6,121 nucleotides of DNA from Candidatus Bathyarchaeota archaeon (GCA_030671315.1 DAOUZW010000074.1:1-6121); one strand, 5' to 3'; positions 1 to 5,681 are shown, counted from the stretch's first letter. Made by a program: numbers and translations. The notes: a model not told the origin generated them from the letters alone.

Positions 1-1332
1 ATTTTTATCAAGATGATCTTGAAGTTCCATCGTGGCTGCAGCTTTATTGATTAGTTTATCTTCCGCATCTTTTGATAATTTCAAAAATTTTAAACCATAA
101 CCAATTTCATCTCGAATTGTTTTGGAGAATATTTGATCGTCTGGATTTTGGAAAACATAGCCTACTGTTTTTGCACGGTCAATTCCAGTTTTTTCGAATA
201 AGTCTGTGCCGGAAACTAATACTTTACCTTTTGTTGGACTGTAAAGACCTTTAATGATTTTTGCTAAAGTTGTTTTTCCTGATCCGTTCTTTCCTATTAA
301 CCCTAAGAAATCACCCTTATGTATTTTCAAATTTACGCCTTTTAGAGCTTCAGTACCATCTGGGTAAGTATACCATATATCTTGACAGTCTATCAAAACT
401 TCCTTTTCATTTGGAGTTTTTTCAACTACATTTTCTCCCGGCTGATCAGCGTTTTTATCAGTAACTTCTAACTTGCCTTGGTCAAGTAATCCTGAAATAG
501 TCTTGATGCCTTCCTCCAAGCTTGTTGGCAGATTCTGTAGATCGATCCCTTTTTTTTGAAGGTTATAAGCGAGTAGCGTAACTTGGGGAACCTTAAGTCC
601 AAGTTGTGAAAGCTTATCAACAGATTGCATGACTTCCCTTGGTTTTCCTTCAAGGATTATCTTTCCTTGGTCAAGAACTATCATACGGTCAGCTAGTTTT
701 GATATTTGTTCAAGTTTATGTTCAACTATAATACCTGTTTTTTTCTCAGTGCGAAAAAGATCCTCTACTCTGTCAAAAACAAGCTCTGTACCATATGGAT
801 CTAGGTTCGCCGTTGGCTCATCGAGAACGTATATCTGTGGTCTCATCGCCATTATAGAAGCAAGAGCACAGGCCTGTTGCTCTCCTCCTGAAAGATGATG
901 TGGAGTCTTGTCAACATAAGTTTCTAGCCGACAGAATTTCAGTGCATCGGCTACTATCTCTCGTATCTTATCTGGTGGAATGCATAAGTTCTCAGGTCCG
1001 AAAGCTATCTCATCATACACTGTCAAATTGAAAAGTTGATTCGAAGGGTTATCAAAGATAAGTCCGACATGTCCACAAAGTATCTCTGGGGGGTATTCAG
1101 CTGTATCCATTCCCCTAACAACTACTTTGCCTTCAAGTTTGCCAGTGTAGAAGTGAGGTATCAGACTATTGATGAATCTACATAGTGTTGTCTTTCCTGC
1201 TCCAGCAGGACCAGTTATGAATATGATTTCACTCGGTTTGATCTCTATGTTTAGATTAGTTATTGCAGGAGTCTCTGTTTTTCTATAAGTCCACGTTACG
1301 TCACTAATTTCAATTTCAATATCTTTCTTCAT
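1..1332 (-). CDS. Fused tandem ECF-type ABC transporter ATPase (EcfA1-EcfA2-like), 3' end cut by window edge
   Basis: Energy-coupling-factor ATPase that hydrolyses ATP on the cytoplasmic face to drive vitamin or metal import. The frame is open for 444 codons from ATG 1332 to base 1; the C-terminus is missing. Domain 1 (about residues 5-235) has Walker A GPAGAGKTT (41-49), signature LSGGE (147-151), Walker B IYVLDEPT (167-174) with Glu172, D-loop NLD and switch His205. A hydrophilic linker (about 240-310) leads to domain 2 with Walker A GKNGSGKTT (347-355) and Q-loop FQNPDDQIF (Gln395). FQNP-type Q-loops and tandem fusion are typical of ECF/CbiO ATPases. Oddity: domain 1 reads FDNPSNQLF, with Asp94 in place of the Q-loop Gln. 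It lies 72 bases after the S-component gene and is probably co-transcribed. Its start is the only ATG/GTG/TTG in frame after that gene's stop; no clear ribosome-binding site is seen. Confidence 0.93.
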   Translation of the reverse strand, partial: MKKDIEIEISDVTWTYRKTETPAITNLNIEIKPSEIIFITGPAGAGKTTLCRFINSLIPHFYTGKLEGKVVVRGMDTAEYPPEILCGHVGLIFDNPSNQLFNLTVYDEIAFGPENLCIPPDKIREIVADALKFCRLETYVDKTPHHLSGGEQQACALASIMAMRPQIYVLDEPTANLDPYGTELVFDRVEDLFRTEKKTGIIVEHKLEQISKLADRMIVLDQGKIILEGKPREVMQSVDKLSQLGLKVPQVTLLAYNLQKKGIDLQNLPTSLEEGIKTISGLLDQGKLEVTDKNADQPGENVVEKTPNEKEVLIDCQDIWYTYPDGTEALKGVNLKIHKGDFLGLIGKNGSGKTTLAKIIKGLYSPTKGKVLVSGTDLFEKTGIDRAKTVGYVFQNPDDQIFSKTIRDEIGYGLKFLKLSKDAEDKLINKAAATMELQDHLDKN

Positions 1333-1404
1333 TGATGAGCCCCAGTAGTAGACATTGTCTGAATGAAGGTAGCAAAAGAAGAAGGGGAAGTTTATGAGTT
1401 TTAC

Positions 1405-2202
1405 TTAGTTCTTCCTTGACTTCTTGTATATGTACCAAAGGAGTCCAAACATAACAATTAATGCAATACCAAACCCAATCCATCGCACAGGATCAGGCAT
1501 CGCAACTATCCATCCAGCGAAACTTGCAGTTAATCTTGCCAACTCTTCGTTAGTGAAAACAAACAACGGCAGTAAACCACCCACTATGAGAATTAAAGGA
1601 AGGATTAATTTCCATCTCTTGAATCCAGGCGGGAACCAATTCCATCTTGGTTCAACAAAATCTGTGGCTGTAGCCAATACAATCGCAGGTAAGACAACAT
1701 AGATCCAAGCAAATATTGGAGTTCCAAAAATTGTCATGTAAACCCAAGCACTCCATATTGAAGGGAACGCCTCAGTGACTTCACTGAACCACCAAGCGAA
1801 TAGAAGATTGTGTGGAACAACCATATTGAAAAGCTGATTGCCACAGAATACGCCAAGTCCTATCCACTTGTGTTTGAGGACTAATCGATAAATCGGTTTG
1901 TATGTTGCAGCAGTGTATAGAGGTGTCCAAAAATACAACCAGCCAGCTATAGGACCGAATCCTGCCATGGGAAATAAGTCAAGCCAACCAACTATCATTC
2001 CTGACCAAGGACCTGCTACCATAGCAGCTAGAGTGATAGCAAATCCACCAATGTTTATTGTTCCACCGGGCCATGGAGTTGGTAGCCATAGTCCTATTGC
2101 TTCACATATGAATGCTATACCACCAATTACTGCCGTCAATGCTATTTGACGTGCTGACATGAAAGGAAGACGTTTTTTAGTCTCTGTCATTAATCGCGTC
2201 AC
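1405..2202 (-). CDS. ECF transporter S-component-like integral membrane protein (substrate unknown)
   Basis: Predicted substrate-binding membrane subunit of an ECF importer, 265 residues. Hydrophobic segments sit near residues 18-40, 50-72, 83-100, 113-140, 152-180, 198-217 and 240-259, about seven helices, with a basic tail YKKSRKN. The first helix is rich in small residues (Ala21, Ala24, Gly27, Gly28, Ala30), as in S-components where this face packs on EcfT. A WPGGTINIGGF loop precedes the second helix. S-components are usually near 180-200 residues with six helices, so this one is long at the C-terminus. The start is uncertain: GTG 2202 is the longest, and ATG 2190 (MTETKK) and ATG 2160 (MSARQI) are alternatives. 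A TATA-like box at 2228-2236 would suit GTG 2202 or ATG 2190 on a short-leader mRNA. The fused ATPase downstream supports the call. The substrate cannot be read; the assignment rests on topology and context. Confidence 0.78.
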   Translation of the reverse strand: MTRLMTETKKRLPFMSARQIALTAVIGGIAFICEAIGLWLPTPWPGGTINIGGFAITLAAMVAGPWSGMIVGWLDLFPMAGFGPIAGWLYFWTPLYTAATYKPIYRLVLKHKWIGLGVFCGNQLFNMVVPHNLLFAWWFSEVTEAFPSIWSAWVYMTIFGTPIFAWIYVVLPAIVLATATDFVEPRWNWFPPGFKRWKLILPLILIVGGLLPLFVFTNEELARLTASFAGWIVAMPDPVRWIGFGIALIVMFGLLWYIYKKSRKN

Positions 2203-2215
2203 TGGCAGTCAAGTT

Positions 2216-2350
2216 CTAATAATTTTGTATATATAATTTTGCATGAAATAAAAGCGATAAACATGAAACCATTATCAAAAGAAATAAAGGGACTTTCATT
2301 CTTTGGCGGAGTCCAGCGACTATTGCCACAATTATGACAACAAAAATCAT
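2216..2350 (-). CDS. Possible 44-residue hydrophobic small membrane protein
   Basis: Unrecognised candidate gene. From ATG 2350 the minus strand reads 44 codons to TAG at 2216-2218 and encodes two hydrophobic stretches, MIFVVIIVAIVAG (1-13) and VPLFLLIMVSCLSLLF (20-35). A basic turn (LRQRMK) separates them and a polar tail (YIQNY) follows, so it would form a two-helix hairpin. It ends 13 bases before the GTG of the S-component gene on the same strand. The frame stays open upstream to a TAA and would add a segment including GIPWFIL, but no canonical start lies there. A GGAGGT at 2379-2384 is about 28 bases before the ATG, too far for normal use. Against it: AT-rich DNA gives hydrophobic ORFs by chance, and its end overlaps the TATA-like box proposed for the S-component gene. 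No homologue comes to mind. Confidence 0.35.
   Translation of the reverse strand: MIFVVIIVAIVAGLRQRMKVPLFLLIMVSCLSLLFHAKLYIQNY
2228..2236 (-). promoter_or_regulatory. TATA-like box upstream of the S-component gene
   Basis: The minus strand reads TTATATATA here. Its centre is about 30 bases before GTG 2202 and 42 before ATG 2190. Archaeal TATA boxes lie about 25-27 bases before transcription start, so the mRNA would begin near 2206 and be almost leaderless for GTG 2202. No Shine-Dalgarno site precedes either start. The box lies inside the end of the possible 44-codon ORF, so only one of the two may be real. Confidence 0.45.
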
Positions 2351-2378
2351 AAGGATGAACCAAGGAATTCCCCTGTTT

Positions 2379-2384
2379 ACCTCC
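2379..2384 (-). promoter_or_regulatory. Perfect GGAGGT Shine-Dalgarno-like sequence without a well-placed start
   Basis: The minus strand reads GGAGGT, the full complement of the 16S 3' end. The nearest usable starts are a TTG 15 bases downstream, in a frame with unconvincing protein, and ATG 2350 of the hydrophobic small ORF about 28 bases downstream. An ATT in the hydrophobic frame lies about 10 bases away but would be a very rare initiator. It may be chance. Confidence 0.25.
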
Positions 2385-2400
2385 TCGACTATTTATGTTA

Positions 2401-2428
2401 AACAATTTTGTTATTCTGAATAATTGTT
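2401..2428. repeat. Short inverted repeat AACAATT-14-AATTGTT
   Basis: AACAATT at 2401-2407 is mirrored by AATTGTT at 2422-2428, with 14 bases between. It lies in the divergent intergenic region, next to the TATA-like TAAATA on the minus strand around 2391-2400. It could be an operator for a dimeric regulator. Seven-base arms made almost wholly of A and T are easily found by chance in this DNA. Confidence 0.25.
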
Positions 2429-2573
2429 ATTGATGTAAATAATAATAGCATTAGTATCGTTGTTGTATTCAATTCAAAAACTTCCTTGAAAAGAGAATCA
2501 ATTATTTATTATGAAAAATTTATTGAAGTCTTCATTGAGCAAAAATTTACCAAAAATGTCATCTTTCTACGTC

Positions 2574-2582
2574 TTTAAATAA
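2574..2582 (+). promoter_or_regulatory. TATA box of the decarboxylase gene
   Basis: TTTAAATAA is centred about 34 bases before ATG 2612. This predicts transcription starting near 2604 and a leader of only some 8 bases. A GGTGA at 2586-2590 lies 21 bases ahead of the ATG, too far to act as a ribosome-binding site and probably upstream of the transcription start. This fits archaeal short-leader genes. Confidence 0.55.
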
Positions 2583-2611
2583 CTTGGTGAAACTTTGAAA
2601 ATACGATAGTC

Positions 2612-3577
2612 ATGAAAGCTACAGTTGAGGCTCACCCAATTCAAGGTCTAATCAAATATCATGGATTAATGGATCCAACTAGAAGAATTCCCTTCCATGA
2701 CAGCATTTCCATATGTACAGAAGCTATGAAGACAACTACTACAATAGAAATAATCAAAGATCTTGGAGAAGATGAGATTCAAATCAATGGTAAAAAGCCT
2801 CATGAAAAGGAGAAAAATAGAATTCTAACCGTTCTAAATGAGTTACGAACTCTGTCAAATTGTAAAGATAAAATGAAAATTGTCTCTGAAAACAGTATAA
2901 AAGAAGGCAAAGGGCTTGGTTTTTCAGCATCAGGATTCGCTGCTCTAGGTTTAGCTGCATCAAAAGCTCTAGGATTATCATTAGATCATATTACTCTCTC
3001 TGAAATAGTCAGACTCGGAGCAGGATCCGCAACTAGAAGTCTAGCTGGAGCATACGCATTATGGTATGCAAATAAGAATGGTAAATCCTATGCAGATCAG
3101 ATTGCATCTTGTGATTCACTAGATCTTTCTATGGTAATCGTTCCTATTTTCTCCCAAGTTAAAACAGATGAGGCTCATAAAGAAGTCCTAGGCTCTCCAC
3201 TTTTCGTTCAAAGATTAAAACGAATAGGAGTCATAGTTGAGACCATGAAGAGAGCAATTTATCTTAAAGATGTTGCAGCAATCAGTAGATTGTCAGAAGA
3301 AGATACACTGAATCTTCATGCAACAACGATGACAGGTAACGATCATATGATTCTGTGGGAACCTGAAACACTAATGGTGATTAAAGAAGTAGTTGCCATG
3401 AGATCAGAACAACTTTCTGCCTGGTATTCTATAGATACTGGTCCATCTGTCTTCATTAATACTTTTACACGTAACGCAGAAAAAATTGCTTCAAGGATAA
3501 GAAAAATAGGATTCAATAATATTATTATAAGCAAGGTAGGCGATAAGCCAAAAATTACAGATAAACATCTTTTCTGA
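2612..3577 (+). CDS. Mevalonate diphosphate decarboxylase family protein (GHMP fold), substrate variant uncertain
   Basis: GHMP-superfamily enzyme of 321 residues, the usual length for ATP-dependent mevalonate (di)phosphate decarboxylases, which make isopentenyl (di)phosphate for archaeal lipids in the cytoplasm. Visible marks: LIKYHG (13-18) for family KYWGK, IPFHDSIS (26-33) for LPLNSSLS, the ATP loop GLGFSASGFAAL (101-112), GAGSATRSL (136-144) for GSGSACRSL, and SIDTGP (273-278) holding the presumed catalytic Asp275. Lys15, Ser139, Arg142 and Asp275 are kept. The NIA motif before the first Lys reads IQG, the Lys of YWGK is Leu, and the first Ser of GSGSACRS is Ala137. These positions lie at the substrate and phosphate site in canonical enzymes, so the substrate may be mevalonate 5-phosphate, mevalonate 3,5-bisphosphate or mevalonate rather than the 5-diphosphate. 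A kinase-only relative (mevalonate 3-kinase) is possible. It appears to be a single-gene unit with its own TATA box. Confidence 0.85.
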   Translation: MKATVEAHPIQGLIKYHGLMDPTRRIPFHDSISICTEAMKTTTTIEIIKDLGEDEIQINGKKPHEKEKNRILTVLNELRTLSNCKDKMKIVSENSIKEGKGLGFSASGFAALGLAASKALGLSLDHITLSEIVRLGAGSATRSLAGAYALWYANKNGKSYADQIASCDSLDLSMVIVPIFSQVKTDEAHKEVLGSPLFVQRLKRIGVIVETMKRAIYLKDVAAISRLSEEDTLNLHATTMTGNDHMILWEPETLMVIKEVVAMRSEQLSAWYSIDTGPSVFINTFTRNAEKIASRIRKIGFNNIIISKVGDKPKITDKHLF

Positions 3578-3648
3578 TTTCTTGGTTACACTTTTAAGGA
3601 TGGCAAGAATACGCTTCATAAAACTCTCTACAGTCATGTGAATACCTT

Positions 3649-3963
3649 ATGGGAACACCTTACTCACCAAAAGCCAAAAGCATACTTACCTGCGAAATAC
3701 CAAACTCGACAATGAATAAAGATACTGAAATAACAATTAGCGGCAGCATATGGCCCGAACATTTAGCTTTGATCTTCATTCAAATAAGTGAAGACGAAGG
3801 ATCAACATGGAATAACCTAGGTATGGCCCCAACTGAAAGAGGTAATTACTCATTCAAATGGAAACCAGAAAACTCAGGAACTTATCTTCTAAGATCATTC
3901 TGGACCGGTGACATGGACCACAAGAAAATGGCTTCATCAACTGTGAGAGTTGAAGTACAATAA
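3649..3963 (+). CDS. Orphan single Ig-like (surface-layer type) domain protein
   Basis: Small protein of 104 residues whose whole length reads as one beta-sandwich Ig-like domain, of the kind repeated in archaeal S-layer and secreted proteins. It opens with SILTCEIPNSTMNKDTEITI and continues with SGSIWPEHLALIFIQISE, then GSTWNNLGMAPTERGNYSFK, WKPENSGTYLLRSFWTGD and a closing strand STVRVEVQ. There is no signal peptide, membrane anchor or second domain, so export is not supported. ATG 3649 is the only normal start after an in-frame stop at 3619-3621. TATA-like sequences lie at 3592-3598 (TTTTAAG) and 3617-3624; the second would give a leaderless mRNA. It ends 13 bases before the preferred gcvT start and may be co-transcribed with it. 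It may be a remnant of a larger surface protein or a cytosolic binding domain. The fold call is fairly sure, the role unknown. Confidence 0.72.
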   Translation: MGTPYSPKAKSILTCEIPNSTMNKDTEITISGSIWPEHLALIFIQISEDEGSTWNNLGMAPTERGNYSFKWKPENSGTYLLRSFWTGDMDHKKMASSTVRVEVQ

Positions 3964-3964
3964 T

Positions 3965-3968
3965 GGTG
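3965..3968 (+). promoter_or_regulatory. GGTG ribosome-binding site supporting the TTG 3977 start of gcvT
   Basis: GGTG lies eight bases ahead of TTG 3977. GGTG-type sites pair with the 16S 3' end and are common in archaea. It starts two bases after the stop of the Ig-like gene, so ribosomes ending that gene could restart here. A GTATATAG overlapping it looks like a TATA box but would start transcription inside gcvT. Confidence 0.4.
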
Positions 3969-3976
3969 TATATAGT

Positions 3977-5104
3977 TTGACACTTAAAACACAGTTATTT
4001 CAATATCATGAAAAGAACAGCCATCTAGTTGACTTTGCAGACTTTAAGATGCCTTTATGGTATGAAGGAGTGGGCCCTGAATGTCTAGCTGTTAGAAATA
4101 ATGTTGGAATATTTGACATTTCCCACATGGGTAGAACATTTGTTTCAGGTCCTGACGCTGAAGCTTTCTTAAACTATGTTACAACCAATAACGTCACAAC
4201 TTTACGATCCAACCACGCCCAGTATACACTTCTCTGTAATAGTGAGGGTGGAATTAAAGACGACTTGGTCATATTCAAACTGGGAGATAGTCAATATCTT
4301 GTGGTTTTCAATGCAGGAAATCGTGAAAAAGATTTCAATTGGATTCAAAAGAACTCCAAGGACTACAAGGTCGAACTAAAAGAAGCTTCCAACGAAACTG
4401 CAATGATCTCTATACAAGGTCCCAAAGCTTTAGCTACTGTTCAAAAACTAACAACAACTAATCTATCTGAAACTATACGTTTTGACTGCATGTTCGCAGA
4501 GATAAGTGGAAAAGAGTGTATTCTCTCAAGAACTGGTTATACTGGTGAGGATGGAGTAGAAATCAGTATCATGAATGCATCAGTAAATGATCCAAGTAAA
4601 GCAGTAGAGTTGTGGGAAGATATACTCAAAGCTGGAAAAGATTATAAAATCAAACCTTGTGGTCTCGGGGCACGTGATGTTCTACGTTTAGAGGCTGGAA
4701 TGTGTCTATATGGAAATGACATCACAGAATCTACTAATCCATCAGAAGCAAGACTCGGTTTCGTTGTTAAAGTTGATAAAGGAAATTTCATAGGTAAAGA
4801 AGCAATTATCCGAAAAAAAGAAGATGGAATCAAGATAAAACGAGTCGGCCTACGAGTCATAGGTAAAGGTATACCCAGAGCAAAATGCAAGATAATTAAA
4901 AATAGTGAAAATATCGGCACAATAACCAGCGGAACTTATTCTCCCTTACTAAATTTGGGTATAGCAATGGGATATGTTCCAATCGAGCATTCAAATGAGG
5001 GAAATAAGGTCTCCATTGAAGTCCATGGAAAACTAATTGATGCTGAAATTGTTGGATTCCCATTTTATGATCCCAAGATTTATGGTGTTAAAAGAAATTC
5101 ATGA
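3977..5104 (+). CDS. gcvT: Aminomethyltransferase, glycine cleavage system T protein
   Basis: Transfers the methylene group from the aminomethyl-lipoyl arm of GcvH to tetrahydrofolate (or an archaeal pterin analogue) and releases ammonia. With TTG 3977 as start it has 375 residues, the family length. Marks: LVDFADFKMPLWYEG (17-31), IFDISHMGR (45-53), GGIKDDL (91-97) with the presumed catalytic Asp at 95/96, SRTGYTGEDGVEI (184-196), RDVLRLEAGMCLYGNDI (233-249), GFVVKVDKGNFIGKEA (261-276) and FPFYDPKIYG (361-370). Start choice: TTG 3977 gives TLKTQLFQYH, matching the usual family N-terminus, and has GGTG at 3965-3968 eight bases ahead. TTG 3950 is in frame and would overlap the upstream gene by 14 bases, adding nine unsupported residues. 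No ATG is available near the family start. GcvH follows on the same strand 50 bases on; GcvP and the L protein are not in the window. Confidence 0.95.
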   Translation: MTLKTQLFQYHEKNSHLVDFADFKMPLWYEGVGPECLAVRNNVGIFDISHMGRTFVSGPDAEAFLNYVTTNNVTTLRSNHAQYTLLCNSEGGIKDDLVIFKLGDSQYLVVFNAGNREKDFNWIQKNSKDYKVELKEASNETAMISIQGPKALATVQKLTTTNLSETIRFDCMFAEISGKECILSRTGYTGEDGVEISIMNASVNDPSKAVELWEDILKAGKDYKIKPCGLGARDVLRLEAGMCLYGNDITESTNPSEARLGFVVKVDKGNFIGKEAIIRKKEDGIKIKRVGLRVIGKGIPRAKCKIIKNSENIGTITSGTYSPLLNLGIAMGYVPIEHSNEGNKVSIEVHGKLIDAEIVGFPFYDPKIYGVKRNS

Positions 5105-5122
5105 TTAATTCCAAAAATCACA

Positions 5123-5130
5123 TTTAAGAA
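5123..5130 (+). promoter_or_regulatory. TATA box of gcvH (leaderless transcript expected)
   Basis: TTTAAGAA is centred about 29 bases before TTG 5155, so transcription should begin within a few bases of the start codon. There is no Shine-Dalgarno site in the 50-base gap. This suggests that gcvH can be expressed apart from gcvT. Confidence 0.5.
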
Positions 5131-5154
5131 ACAAAATGACGATGTAGATTTTCA

Positions 5155-5562
5155 TTGAATGTCGAAGATTATGAAGTTCCAGAAGGACTCTACTATTCAA
5201 AAGATCATGAATGGCTCAAGGTGGAGAGTGATGTCTGTCGAATAGGAGTAACAGATTACGCACAGAAATCACTTCATGAAGTTGTCTTTGTTGATCTTCC
5301 AAAATGCAATATTGATGTTACAAGCAAACAACCTCTTGGTACAGTAGAATCAGTAAAAGCTGTATCGGATTATTTCGCTCCTATCAGAGGTAAAATAATC
5401 GAAGTTAATGATGTTCTATCTAACAAACCCGACTTGATTAATAAAAATCCATACACTGAAGGTTGGATTGTAGTTATCAAACCCGAAAACCTCGAAGAAA
5501 TAAAAGTACTAATGGATTCAACAAAATATACTGAGCTACTGAAATCTATAATTAAAGAATGA
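5155..5562 (+). CDS. gcvH: Glycine cleavage system H protein (lipoyl carrier)
   Basis: Lipoyl-bearing shuttle that carries the aminomethyl group from the P protein to GcvT and then to the L protein in the cytoplasm. It has 135 residues, the normal length. Marks: VPEGLYYSKDHEWLKVE (8-24), IGVTDYAQKSLHEVVFVDLP (30-49), the lipoylation region GTVESVKAVSD (62-72) with Lys68 as the predicted lipoyl-lysine, YFAPIRGKIIEVND (73-86) and NPYTEGWIVVIKP (98-110). The start must be TTG 5155: the next in-frame stop upstream is at 5137-5139, and no ATG or GTG lies between it and the conserved N-terminus. The ATG at 5159 is in another frame. A TATA box sits about 29 bases ahead, so a leaderless mRNA is likely. 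It follows gcvT by 50 bases and is followed by oligo-T tracts. Lipoate attachment enzymes are not in the window. Confidence 0.96.
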   Translation: MNVEDYEVPEGLYYSKDHEWLKVESDVCRIGVTDYAQKSLHEVVFVDLPKCNIDVTSKQPLGTVESVKAVSDYFAPIRGKIIEVNDVLSNKPDLINKNPYTEGWIVVIKPENLEEIKVLMDSTKYTELLKSIIKE

Positions 5563-5601
5563 AATTTTAACAAAACACAAATTTATTTCCGAACGTCGAA
5601 G

Positions 5602-5625
5602 TTTTTCCTAATATTCCAATTTTTT
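5602..5625 (+). terminator. Oligo-T archaeal-type terminator region after gcvH
   Basis: Two T tracts (five Ts at 5602-5606, six at 5620-5625) lie 40-63 bases after the gcvH stop and before the amidohydrolase gene. No stable hairpin precedes them, which fits archaeal intrinsic termination on U-rich RNA. The site is plausible but AT-rich sequence limits confidence. Confidence 0.45.
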
Positions 5626-5672
5626 CCTCTATGCCGACATTTCTATTATTATGAAATATGATTATAGAGTTA

Positions 5673-5677
5673 GGTGA
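5673..5677 (+). promoter_or_regulatory. GGTGA ribosome-binding site of the amidohydrolase gene
   Basis: GGTGA ends four bases before ATG 5682 and is the best-placed Shine-Dalgarno site in the window. It favours ATG 5682 over the in-frame ATG 5658 and implies a leadered mRNA, unlike the neighbouring leaderless genes. Confidence 0.55.
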
Positions 5678-5681
5678 TAAA

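Larger units (their letters stand above)
2203..2611. other. AT-rich intergenic region between divergent transcription units
   Basis: These 409 bases separate the minus-strand transporter locus from the plus-strand decarboxylase gene. They hold a TATA-like box for each direction, a possible 44-codon membrane peptide (minus, 2216-2350), a GGAGGT on the minus strand (2379-2384), and a 7-base inverted repeat (2401-2407 with 2422-2428). The stretch from about 2430 to 2570 shows nothing beyond AT-rich sequence. I see no conserved riboswitch core and no RNA gene. Confidence 0.7.

Noticed and set aside
1424..2149. Plus-strand frames opposite the S-component gene
   Set aside because: They lie opposite a convincing membrane protein gene and their Pro/Asn/Thr-rich translations are typical antisense shadows.
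2199..2405. 68-codon minus-strand frame whose stop overlaps the S-component GTG and which contains CHNCG
   Set aside because: It needs a TTG start, has mixed polar content with no recognisable domain and only one CxxC. The alternative frame over the same bases gives a more protein-like hydrophobic hairpin.
2511..2582. 23-codon plus-strand ORF starting MKNLLKSS, ending inside the TATA box of the decarboxylase gene
   Set aside because: Very short, AT-driven Lys/Ser/Leu composition, no ribosome-binding site and it overlaps a promoter element.
2203..2611. Riboswitch controlling the ECF locus
   Set aside because: I looked for conserved core motifs of common vitamin riboswitches on the minus strand and saw none; the predicted leader is also too short.
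3968..3975. GTATATAG as a TATA box for gcvT
   Set aside because: It would place transcription start about 20 bases inside gcvT, after the family-conserved start; the GGTG ribosome-binding site reading is better.
5658..5681. ATG 5658 as start of the amidohydrolase
   Set aside because: In frame, but GGTGA lies right before ATG 5682, and the conserved barrel start MIFDAHTH begins at 5682.
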